This document shows positions 1 to 6,138 of a stretch of DNA of 6,138 nucleotides, piece after piece. The DNA is from Clostridia bacterium (GTDB taxonomy: Bacteria; Bacillota_A; Clostridia; Oscillospirales; CAG-272). The translations under genes were made by a program, and so were the position numbers. The DNA is taken from positions 1-6,138 of the forward strand of contig JAFQLN010000111.1 in assembly GCA_017414585.1 (NCBI GenBank), read 5' to 3'. Under the pieces are notes generated by a model, which did not search any database, was not told the DNA's origin, and saw nothing but the letters and a program-made list of their open reading frames with translations. Each line of letters starts with the position of its first letter. Within the stretch, counting starts at the first letter, position 1.

Positions 1-746
1 CCTTCCTGGAATTCAACTACATGATCATGCAGTCCTACGACTTCTACTACCTGTACAAGAACTACAACTGCAACTTCCAGTTCGGCGGCAACGATCAGTG
101 GTCCAATATGCTCGGCGGTACCGAACTGATCAGACGAAAGCTCGGTCAGGACGCGCATGCCATGACCATCACCCTCCTTCTCAACTCCGAAGGCAAGAAG
201 ATGGGCAAGACCGCATCCGGTGCTGTATGGCTTGACCCCAACAAAACCAGTCCCTTCGATTTCTACCAGTACTGGAGAAATGTTTCCGATGCAGATGTTC
301 TCAAGTGCATCCGGATGCTCACCTTCCTCCCGCTCGAACAGATCGACGAAATGGACAAGTGGGAAGGAAGCCAGCTCAATACCGCAAAGGAAATCCTCGC
401 ATACGAACTGACCAAGCTCGTACATGGCGAAGAAGAAGCCGTAAAAGCACAGACCGCGGCAAAAGCACTGTTTGCGCAGGGCGGCGTTTCCGCTGAAAAT
501 ATGCCTACAACTACGCTGGAAGATGCTGACTTCACCGACGGCAAAGTTTTCGTCATTGATATGCTTCTCAAGTCCAAGCTGTGTGCATCCAAGTCCGAAG
601 CAAGACGCCTGATCCAGCAGGGCGGTATTCTCGTCGCTGACGAAAAGATCACTGAACTGGAAGCAGCTGTCAATGCAGACGCATTTGCAGGCGAAGGCGT
701 AATTGTCAAGAAGGGCAAGAAGACCTACCATAAGTTTGTTAAATAA
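1..746 (+). CDS. tyrS: Tyrosyl-tRNA synthetase (TyrRS), 5'-truncated by the window edge
   Basis: This class I aminoacyl-tRNA synthetase charges tRNA-Tyr with tyrosine using ATP in the cytoplasm. The frame is open from base 3 to the TAA at 744-746, giving 247 visible residues. TyrRS is usually about 400-425 residues, so the first ~160, including the HIGH motif, lie upstream; the ATG at 21 is internal. Visible motifs are MQSYDF (about 27-44), whose Gln and Asp match the tyrosine-binding pair Q173/D176 of the Bacillus enzyme; GGNDQW (84-101), matching GGSDQW; and the KMSKS-loop variant KMGKT (198-212), followed by GAVWLDP and KTSPFDFYQYW. An S4 RNA-binding domain (about 561-743, with SKSEARRLIQQGG) ends in the typical KKGKKTYHKFV tail. 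Codons are strongly biased to AAG, AAC, TTC and ATC, as in a highly expressed gene. The stop overlaps the next start by one base. Family identity is near certain. Confidence 0.97.
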   Translation, partial: FLEFNYMIMQSYDFYYLYKNYNCNFQFGGNDQWSNMLGGTELIRRKLGQDAHAMTITLLLNSEGKKMGKTASGAVWLDPNKTSPFDFYQYWRNVSDADVLKCIRMLTFLPLEQIDEMDKWEGSQLNTAKEILAYELTKLVHGEEEAVKAQTAAKALFAQGGVSAENMPTTTLEDADFTDGKVFVIDMLLKSKLCASKSEARRLIQQGGILVADEKITELEAAVNADAFAGEGVIVKKGKKTYHKFVK

Positions 747-1444
747 TGAGGAAGTACGAATATCTTCTTTTTGACGCCGACAATACTTTGTTTGACTTTA
801 CGAAGGCTGAATACCTCGCTTTCCGTAAGACAGCGGAGAGCGGGGGACTTCCGTTTTCGGAGCAGCTTTACAGTCAGTATTCTGCCATCAACGATGCGCT
901 GTGGAAGAAGCTCGAGAAAAAGGAGATAACTCTGGAATCCTTGAAACTCGAACGCTTCCGGCAGCTTCTCCTGACACTGGATGAACCGGACAACGCGGAG
1001 ATGACGGAAAAAGCCTGCTTTCTGAGAGACACCTACATCCAATCACTCGGCGAACAGACCTGCCTGATCGAAGGCGCGGAGGAGATTTCAAAAGAATTGT
1101 CGGAAAGATATACCATGTATCTCGTCACAAACGGGATTGGGAGAATCCAGCGGGCACGATTCGGCGCATCCGCACTGAAGCCATATTTCAAAGACATTTT
1201 CATTTCCGAGGAAATCGGCGCAGCGAAGCCTTCACCCGCATATTTCGATGCGGTTTTTCAGGCAATCGGAAATCCGCCGAAGGAAAAGTGTCTCATGATC
1301 GGAGATTCGCTTACTTCCGACTGCGACGGAGCCATTCAGTACGGTATAGATATCTGCCGTTATAATCCGAACGGAGAAGATGACAAAGGAAGAAAACTCA
1401 CATATACTGTGAAAAAGCTGTCTGAGCTGACCGCAATATTATAA
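746..1444 (+). CDS. YjjG/YfnB-family HAD phosphatase (probable noncanonical pyrimidine nucleotidase)
   Basis: This 232-residue protein is a HAD-superfamily, subfamily IA phosphohydrolase. All four HAD motifs are present: FDADNT (nucleophile D10, acid/base D12), Thr128 in YLVTNG, Lys161 in GAAKP, and the metal-binding GDSLTSD (D187, D192). Helical cap residues about 16-100 include LWKKLEKKEIT. Cap, motif spacing and the ISEEIGAAKP and GNP segments closely resemble E. coli YjjG and B. subtilis YfnB. YjjG is a 5'-nucleotidase that removes noncanonical pyrimidine nucleotides and so limits mutagenic incorporation into DNA; that activity here is inferred from the family, as HAD substrate calls are unreliable. 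The start is the ATG in TAATG at the end of tyrS. No clear Shine-Dalgarno precedes it (AAGAAG is about 24 bases away), so translation probably depends on ribosomes finishing tyrS. The length is normal and there is no signal peptide or membrane segment. Confidence 0.88.
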   Translation: MRKYEYLLFDADNTLFDFTKAEYLAFRKTAESGGLPFSEQLYSQYSAINDALWKKLEKKEITLESLKLERFRQLLLTLDEPDNAEMTEKACFLRDTYIQSLGEQTCLIEGAEEISKELSERYTMYLVTNGIGRIQRARFGASALKPYFKDIFISEEIGAAKPSPAYFDAVFQAIGNPPKEKCLMIGDSLTSDCDGAIQYGIDICRYNPNGEDDKGRKLTYTVKKLSELTAIL

Positions 1445-1457
1445 CGGAGGCAGTATG
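1445..1457 (+). promoter_or_regulatory. Ribosome-binding site of murB
   Basis: GGAGG at 1446-1450, four bases before the ATG at 1455, directly follows the HAD stop TAA (1442-1444). It is a strong Shine-Dalgarno sequence and fixes the murB start. The 10 bp gap leaves no room for a promoter or terminator, so murB is read from an upstream transcript but can initiate independently. Confidence 0.8.
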
Positions 1458-2381
1458 ACCGAATCCATCCAGAACCTGATCCGTCTGACCGATGCATACA
1501 ATCAGCGTGCCGGACAGACAATTTCCTATAAAACCGATGAACCGATGAGCCGTCACACAACCTTCCGTGTTGGCGGCATCGCTGATTTATACATGATTCC
1601 CGAAAACCGTGAAAGCCTGATTGCTCTCTGTAAGATGATCGGGGAAACCGGTGTGCGTGCATATTTTCTCGGAAACGGAAGCAATGTCCTTTTTGACGAC
1701 GCAGGCTTCCGCGGTGCCGTTGTTTCCCTCAGCAGTCTGCGGCGCATAGAGGTCAGCGGAACCACAATCACAGCAGAAGCGGGAACAACGCTTGCCGCAC
1801 TGACGAAAACCGCGCGGGATGCCTCACTGACCGGACTGGAATTCGCATATGGGATTCCGGGAAGCGTCGGCGGCGCTGTCACCATGAATGCAGGTGCGTA
1901 CGGCGGTGAGATTGCGTGTGTCCTGCAGGAAAGTACCTATCTTGATCCCGCTGATTTTACCGTGCATACCATTCCGGCATCCGAACACAACTACAGCTAC
2001 CGCGAGAGCGTTTATAAGCACACAAATCGTGTGATTCTTTGCGCAGCCTTTCAGCTCAAGGAAGGGAACCGTGACGAAATCGCAGCGCAGATGGAGGATT
2101 TTATGAATCGGCGCGTCACCAAACAGCCGCTCGAATATCCCTCTGCGGGAAGCGTTTTCAAACGGTATCCGGGACGGTATACCGGTCAGATGATCGAAGA
2201 GGCAGGGCTGAAAGGATATACAATCGGCGGCGCACAGGTGTCCGAGAAACACGCCGGTTTTATCATCAATATCGGCTCTGCTTCTTCCAAAGATATCCTT
2301 GAACTCATCGAACATATCAAAAAAGTGATTCTCGACAAATTCGGCTGTGCGCTGGAATGCGAGATTCTTCATGTAAAATAA
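1455..2381 (+). CDS. murB: UDP-N-acetylenolpyruvoylglucosamine reductase MurB
   Basis: MurB is a cytoplasmic FAD enzyme that uses NADPH to reduce UDP-GlcNAc-enolpyruvate to UDP-MurNAc, the second committed step of peptidoglycan precursor synthesis. The 308 residues match the usual length of the short, type II (Gram-positive) form. Visible signatures in order are HTTFRVGG (34-41, start of the FAD-binding domain), GNGSNVLF (73-80, FAD pyrophosphate contact), YGIPGSVGGAV (132-142), NAGAYGGE, YSYRES with Arg183 as the likely catalytic arginine, PSAGSVFKR with Ser233 as the proton-donor serine, GGAQVSEKHAGFIIN (258-272), and a C-terminal ECEI whose Glu303 matches the catalytic glutamate of the usual PEV motif. 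The extra loop of the E. coli-type enzyme is absent. A strong GGAGG site precedes the start. The stop overlaps the whiA start in TAATG. Confidence 0.97.
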   Translation: MTESIQNLIRLTDAYNQRAGQTISYKTDEPMSRHTTFRVGGIADLYMIPENRESLIALCKMIGETGVRAYFLGNGSNVLFDDAGFRGAVVSLSSLRRIEVSGTTITAEAGTTLAALTKTARDASLTGLEFAYGIPGSVGGAVTMNAGAYGGEIACVLQESTYLDPADFTVHTIPASEHNYSYRESVYKHTNRVILCAAFQLKEGNRDEIAAQMEDFMNRRVTKQPLEYPSAGSVFKRYPGRYTGQMIEEAGLKGYTIGGAQVSEKHAGFIINIGSASSKDILELIEHIKKVILDKFGCALECEILHVK

Positions 2382-3115
2382 TGGAATCCTTTTCTAAAAA
2401 AGTAAAAGATCAGCTTGCCGCAGCCGAACCGAAGAAAAAATGCTGCCGTTTCACGGATGATGCCATGGAAGCACTTGTCAGCAGAAAACGGGAGGATATC
2501 GGCGAAGAACTGCGGCAGGTTTACGAAAAAAGCCGCTGTGACAACTGCCGGATTACCTTTCTGCGCAGATTGTTCCGGATGTACGGTGCAGTTACCGATC
2601 CGGAAAAATCCTATCATCTCGACTTCACTTTCGGGGAGAGCGGATGCTGTGACGAGGCAGAGGAGATTCTTGCTGATCTCGGCTTCGATTTCCGGCGGAC
2701 GATGCGGCGCGATAAGCACGTGCTGTATATCAAAGACAGCTCCGCAATCGAGGAATTTCTCGTGATGATCGGGGCATCCGCAGCAGCTTTTGAGCTGATG
2801 AACGAAAAAATCATGCGGGACTTCCGCAATTCCGTCAACCGACAGGTGAACTGCGACACAGCCAACATCGAAAAACAGCTTTCCGCCGGCAAGAAATATG
2901 TCGATGCCATTGCCAAGCTCATGGAAAGCGGAAGAATCGAAGCGCTTCCCGAAGATCTGCGTCTGACAGCACGTCTGCGCTATGAAAACGAACAGATGAG
3001 TCTGACGGAACTTGGCAATCTGCACAATCCGCCGGTATCCAAATCCGGTATCCGGCACAGACTGGAACGGATTCTGCGTCTCAGCGAGGAACTGCTGAAA
3101 GAACAGGAATCATAA
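2381..3115 (+). CDS. whiA: Shortened WhiA sporulation/cell-division regulator homologue
   Basis: WhiA combines an N-terminal LAGLIDADG homing-endonuclease-like domain, catalytically dead in this family, with a C-terminal HTH. It is a sporulation regulator in Streptomyces and affects division and chromosome segregation in Bacillus. The chosen start gives MESFSKKVKDQLA, matching the family's usual N-terminus; an in-frame ATG at 2357 would overlap murB by 25 bases. The product is 244 residues against about 310-320 normally. After CC (21-22) only about 30 residues precede CDNC (53-56), which aligns with the CC of the second LAGLIDADG half, so most of the first half is missing. Retained are FLRRLFRMYGAV (60-71, a degenerate LAGLIDADG helix), SYHLDF (77-82), FRNSVNRQVNCDTANI (148-163) and the HTH (about 207-230, with SLTELG and SKSGIRHRL). 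No clear ribosome-binding site is visible; the TAATG overlap suggests coupling to murB. Identity is firm; function of the short form is unknown. Confidence 0.92.
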   Translation: MESFSKKVKDQLAAAEPKKKCCRFTDDAMEALVSRKREDIGEELRQVYEKSRCDNCRITFLRRLFRMYGAVTDPEKSYHLDFTFGESGCCDEAEEILADLGFDFRRTMRRDKHVLYIKDSSAIEEFLVMIGASAAAFELMNEKIMRDFRNSVNRQVNCDTANIEKQLSAGKKYVDAIAKLMESGRIEALPEDLRLTARLRYENEQMSLTELGNLHNPPVSKSGIRHRLERILRLSEELLKEQES

Positions 3116-3130
3116 ACGGAGGAAGATATG
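3116..3130 (+). promoter_or_regulatory. Ribosome-binding site of dnaE
   Basis: GGAGG at 3118-3122 lies five bases before the ATG at 3128, within the 12 bp gap after the whiA stop (3113-3115). This near-ideal spacing fixes the dnaE start. The gap is too short for a promoter or a hairpin terminator. Confidence 0.8.
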
Positions 3131-6100
3131 GGAGACTTTGTCCATCTGCATCTGCACAGTGAATACAGCCTGCTCGACGGAGCCTGCCGTATTTCCGACA
3201 TACCGAAAGCGGCAAAAGCTGCCGGACATAACGCCGTTGCAATCACTGACCATGGAGTGATGTACGGCGTTGTCGCCTTTTATAAAGCCTGCATCGCCGA
3301 AGGAATCAAACCGATCATAGGCTGTGAGGTCTATGTTGCCAAGCGCAGTATGTCTGACCGCGATAAGGATTTTGATGCGGGGAGCAGCCATCTTGTTCTC
3401 CTGGTCAAGAATGAAAAAGGCTGGGAAAATCTGATTTATCTCGTATCCAAAGGATATACGGAAGGCTTTTATTCCAAACCGCGTATCGACAATGAACTGC
3501 TCGAAAAACACACGGAGGGTCTCGTCTGTCTGTCGGCATGCCTTGCAGGATATATCCCGCGGTGTATTGTCGCCGGAGAATATGAAAAAGCGGAGGAATA
3601 TGCGCTCCGCCTTGAAAAAGCCTTCGGACACGGGAATTTCTATCTCGAGATACAGGACCATGGACTGCGGGATGACGATGTGGTATGTGCCGGAATCAAA
3701 TCCATTTCCGAAAAGACCGGCATTCCCATGGCAGCAACCAATGACGTTCACTATCTGAAAAAAGCTGACTCCGAAACACAGGCAGTTCTCATGTGTATCC
3801 AGACAAACAATGTCATCACGGACGGAAAGCCGATCGGGTTTGAAACGGACGAGTTTTATTTTAAGAATACCGTTGAAATGGAGCGGCTGTTCCGGGAATA
3901 TCCCGATGCGTGCGCCAATACGCAGAAAATCGCGGATATGTGCAGCTTTGATTTCTCATTCGGTCAGACCAAACTGCCGCGTTACAAACCGGAAAATGGC
4001 ATGAAGCCCGATGCATATCTGCGCTCTCTCGCTCTCGATGGACTGGAAAAAAAGGTACTGAACGGTCATATCTCCTTTAGTGACAAATATCCTCGCAGTC
4101 TCTATGAAAGCCGGATCGACTATGAGCTTTCCGTCATTGAGAATATGGGGTACAGCGAATACTACCTCATTGTATGGGATTTTGTCCATCACGCAAAGAA
4201 AACCGGCATTCCCGTCGGTCCCGGCAGAGGCTCAGGAGCTGGCAGTATCATCGCATACCTGATCGGCATTACCGATATCGACTCCATCCGCTTTGATCTG
4301 CTGTTTGAACGGTTTCTCAATCCCGAACGTGTCAGTATGCCGGACTTTGATATCGACTTCTGCTATGACCGGCGCGACGAAGCGATAGCCTATGTGCGGG
4401 AAAAATACGGCGATGACCATACCGCACAGATTGTCACGTTCGGGACGCTTGCCGCAAGAGCAGCTGTACGTGATGTCGGACGGGCCCTCGGAATGCCGTA
4501 TAACGATGTCGATGCTGTTGCCAAGCAGATTCCGCAGATTCTCGGGATGACGCTTGAAAAGGCGATGGAGAACAAAAGCCTCAAAGATCTGTACGACGAT
4601 GACGAACAGGTAAGAAAGCTGCTCGATACCGCCGCCGCACTGGAAGGAATGCCGCGTCATGCATCCACGCATGCAGCCGGTGTCGTCATTACGGAAAATC
4701 CCGTGACGACCTACGTACCCGTTGCTGTTAATAACGGTGTGACAGTTACACAGTTCGATATGGATACCATCGCCGAACTGGGACTGCTGAAATTCGACTT
4801 CCTCGCCCTGCGCTATCTGACCATCATAGATAACGCCGAACAGCAGATCCGGGAAGATAACCCCTCCTTCGATCTGACGATAGTGGATATGGCTGACCCG
4901 GCGACCTATGATACCATCTGTGCGGGAAGGTGCGACGGTGTGTTCCAGCTGGAATCCTCCGGGATGCGTCAGATGCTGACCCAGCTCCGCCCGCGCTGTC
5001 TGGACGATATCATTGCCGCCATAGCACTGTATCGCCCCGGTCCGATGGACTCCATTCCGAAGTACATCGAAGCGCGTCACGATCCGTCAAAAATCCACTA
5101 CTGTACGCCGAAACTCGCGCCAATTCTCGATGTCACCTACGGATGCATTGTCTATCAGGAACAGGTCATGCAGATATTCCGCGAAATTGCCGGATATTCC
5201 TTCGGACACGCGGATGTCGTGCGCCGTGCGATTTCCAAAAAGAAACAGGGTGTGCTCGACGGAGAACGGCAGGCTTTCATCGACGGGGCAGTGGCACAGG
5301 GGATTGATGAAACGGAAGCTGTAAAACTCTTTGAAGATATTGTCAGCTTTGCCAACTACGCATTCAACAAAAGCCATGCCGCCGCATATGCCGTGCTTTC
5401 CTTCCGGACTGCGTATCTCAAAACACACTATCCGCGTGAATATGAAAGCGCACTTCTCACATCGGTTCTTTCCTCCTCGGAAAAACTGGCGGAATATATT
5501 GCCGACTGCGGCAAACAGGGAATCCGTATCCTTCCACCCGATATCAACAGAAGCCGCGGTTCGTTCCACGTGGAGGGCGACGCAATCCGCTTCGGACTGA
5601 CCGCACTGAAAAGCGTCGGCAGTGCCTTTATCGAACGCATTATTGCAGAACGGAACCGGGACGGTGACTTTGCGGATATCCACGATTTCATGCACCGCAC
5701 TGCATCGGTTGATATGAATAAGCGTCAGCTGGAAACGCTCATCAAGTCCGGCGCACTCGATTCTCTCGGAACGCCGCGCAGTCAGCTTCTCGCAAGCTAT
5801 GAACTGATGCTTGAAAAACGGTCAGCAGGTGCACGCTCTCTCGAAGACGGACAAATTGGGTTGTTTGACTTCGGTACGAAAGTGGAAGCACCCAAGCCGA
5901 CCAGATTTGAGTTTCCCGCTCTGCCGGAGTTTACGAACCGCGAAAAACTCGCTCTCGAAAAAGAAAGCTGCGGACTGTATCTCTCCGGACACGTTCTCGA
6001 TGACTATAAACAGCATCTCGAGAAGATTTCTCCGGTGAAAATCGCGGAGCTTCATGCAGCGTTCCGAAACGAGGAAGATGCGGACGGTACCGAAGATCCA

Positions 6101-6138
6101 CTCATGACATCAGCCGCTGAAACCGAAGAAAAAGCGGA
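3128..6138 (+). CDS. dnaE: DNA polymerase III alpha subunit, DnaE1 type; 3' end outside the window
   Basis: This is the C-family replicative DNA polymerase. The frame stays open through 1003 codons plus two bases with no internal stop; full-length DnaE1 is about 1150-1200 residues, so mainly the C-terminal OB and tau-binding parts are missing. The PHP domain (about 3-210) keeps likely metal ligands: HLHLH (H6, H8), TDHG (D41, H42), E67, H87, C138, E174/H178 and NDVH (D206, H208). The polymerase core has PGRGSGAGS (365-373), PDFDIDF with catalytic D408 and D410, the third aspartate D557 in KFDFLAL, RHASTHAAGVV (510-520), LYRPGPM (634-640), YQEQVMQI (676-683), RRAISKKK and FNKSHAAAYAV. PPDINRS (803-809) opens a helix-hairpin-helix region, and QIGLF (909-913) fits the beta-clamp-binding consensus. 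It is not PolC-like, having no inserted DEDD exonuclease domain. SGHVL (953-957) replaces the usual SGHPL. Confidence 0.97.
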   Translation, partial: MGDFVHLHLHSEYSLLDGACRISDIPKAAKAAGHNAVAITDHGVMYGVVAFYKACIAEGIKPIIGCEVYVAKRSMSDRDKDFDAGSSHLVLLVKNEKGWENLIYLVSKGYTEGFYSKPRIDNELLEKHTEGLVCLSACLAGYIPRCIVAGEYEKAEEYALRLEKAFGHGNFYLEIQDHGLRDDDVVCAGIKSISEKTGIPMAATNDVHYLKKADSETQAVLMCIQTNNVITDGKPIGFETDEFYFKNTVEMERLFREYPDACANTQKIADMCSFDFSFGQTKLPRYKPENGMKPDAYLRSLALDGLEKKVLNGHISFSDKYPRSLYESRIDYELSVIENMGYSEYYLIVWDFVHHAKKTGIPVGPGRGSGAGSIIAYLIGITDIDSIRFDLLFERFLNPERVSMPDFDIDFCYDRRDEAIAYVREKYGDDHTAQIVTFGTLAARAAVRDVGRALGMPYNDVDAVAKQIPQILGMTLEKAMENKSLKDLYDDDEQVRKLLDTAAALEGMPRHASTHAAGVVITENPVTTYVPVAVNNGVTVTQFDMDTIAELGLLKFDFLALRYLTIIDNAEQQIREDNPSFDLTIVDMADPATYDTICAGRCDGVFQLESSGMRQMLTQLRPRCLDDIIAAIALYRPGPMDSIPKYIEARHDPSKIHYCTPKLAPILDVTYGCIVYQEQVMQIFREIAGYSFGHADVVRRAISKKKQGVLDGERQAFIDGAVAQGIDETEAVKLFEDIVSFANYAFNKSHAAAYAVLSFRTAYLKTHYPREYESALLTSVLSSSEKLAEYIADCGKQGIRILPPDINRSRGSFHVEGDAIRFGLTALKSVGSAFIERIIAERNRDGDFADIHDFMHRTASVDMNKRQLETLIKSGALDSLGTPRSQLLASYELMLEKRSAGARSLEDGQIGLFDFGTKVEAPKPTRFEFPALPEFTNREKLALEKESCGLYLSGHVLDDYKQHLEKISPVKIAELHAAFRNEEDADGTEDPLMTSAAETEEKA

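Noticed and set aside
748..755. GAGGAAG just inside the HAD gene as a Shine-Dalgarno site for a later start
   Set aside because: No ATG, GTG or TTG follows in frame at a suitable distance, and a later start would remove the strand that leads to the catalytic FDAD motif.
1824..2372. 182-codon open frame on the - strand opposite murB
   Set aside because: It is in register with murB and covers its conserved catalytic part, so codon bias explains its openness.
2357..2380. Upstream in-frame ATG as an alternative whiA start, adding eight residues
   Set aside because: It overlaps murB by 25 bases, has no better ribosome-binding site, and the MESFSKKVKDQLA start at 2381 matches the family N-terminus.
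2441..2540. Frameshift as the cause of the short WhiA
   Set aside because: The region between the two conserved anchors is under 100 bases, while the missing segment would need over 200, so a sequencing frameshift cannot account for it.
2369..3058. 229-codon open frame on the - strand opposite whiA
   Set aside because: It is in register with whiA codons, has no family resemblance and has no supporting start signal; it is a shadow of a conserved gene.
3110..3751. 213-codon open frame on the - strand across the whiA/dnaE junction
   Set aside because: Same register effect. Its downstream limit is the final TCA codon of whiA (3110-3112), and it is opposite the well-conserved PHP domain.
4232..5080. 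282-codon open frame on the - strand inside dnaE
   Set aside because: It is in exact codon register with dnaE and is bounded by rare in-frame TCA codons (4232-4234 and 5087-5089). dnaE uses almost no TTA, CTA or TCA, which keeps the opposite strand open. The translation shows no recognisable domain.
5087..5695. 202-codon open frame on the - strand opposite the 3' part of dnaE
   Set aside because: It is in register with dnaE, begins and ends at rare dnaE codons and shows no domain.

Overview
The window looks like an ordinary housekeeping stretch of a Firmicutes chromosome, most likely class Clostridia in the Oscillospiraceae/Ruminococcaceae range. The basis is the TyrRS sequence style (GGNDQW, KMGKT), a WhiA homologue, a DnaE1-type replicative polymerase with a complete-looking PHP domain, strong GGAGG ribosome-binding sites and roughly 50% GC. 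No genus can be named from the sequence alone.

Five genes lie head to tail on the + strand and fill practically every base. They are the 3' part of tyrS (tyrosyl-tRNA synthetase, 1-746), a YjjG/YfnB-type HAD phosphatase (746-1444), murB (UDP-N-acetylenolpyruvoylglucosamine reductase, 1455-2381), whiA (2381-3115) and the first ~1003 codons of dnaE (DNA polymerase III alpha, from 3128, running off the end). Junctions alternate. tyrS/HAD and murB/whiA overlap by one base in TAATG and have no clear Shine-Dalgarno site. HAD/murB and whiA/dnaE have 10-12 bp gaps, each holding a GGAGG site. No promoter or terminator is visible at any junction, so the genes read as one transcription unit or part of one.

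The genes cover translation (tyrS), nucleotide clean-up (HAD), peptidoglycan precursor synthesis (murB), a cell-division/growth regulator (whiA) and chromosome replication (dnaE). The order murB ... whiA - dnaE recalls the clostridial cluster murB-rapZ-yvcK-whiA-dnaE-pfkA-pyk, but rapZ and yvcK are absent between murB and whiA.

The most unusual item is the WhiA protein. At 244 residues it is about 70 shorter than usual, because most of the first half of its LAGLIDADG-type N-terminal domain is missing while the second half and the C-terminal HTH remain. I found no mobile element, CRISPR array, RNA gene, repeat family or clearly novel system. Long reading frames on the - strand are codon-register shadows.
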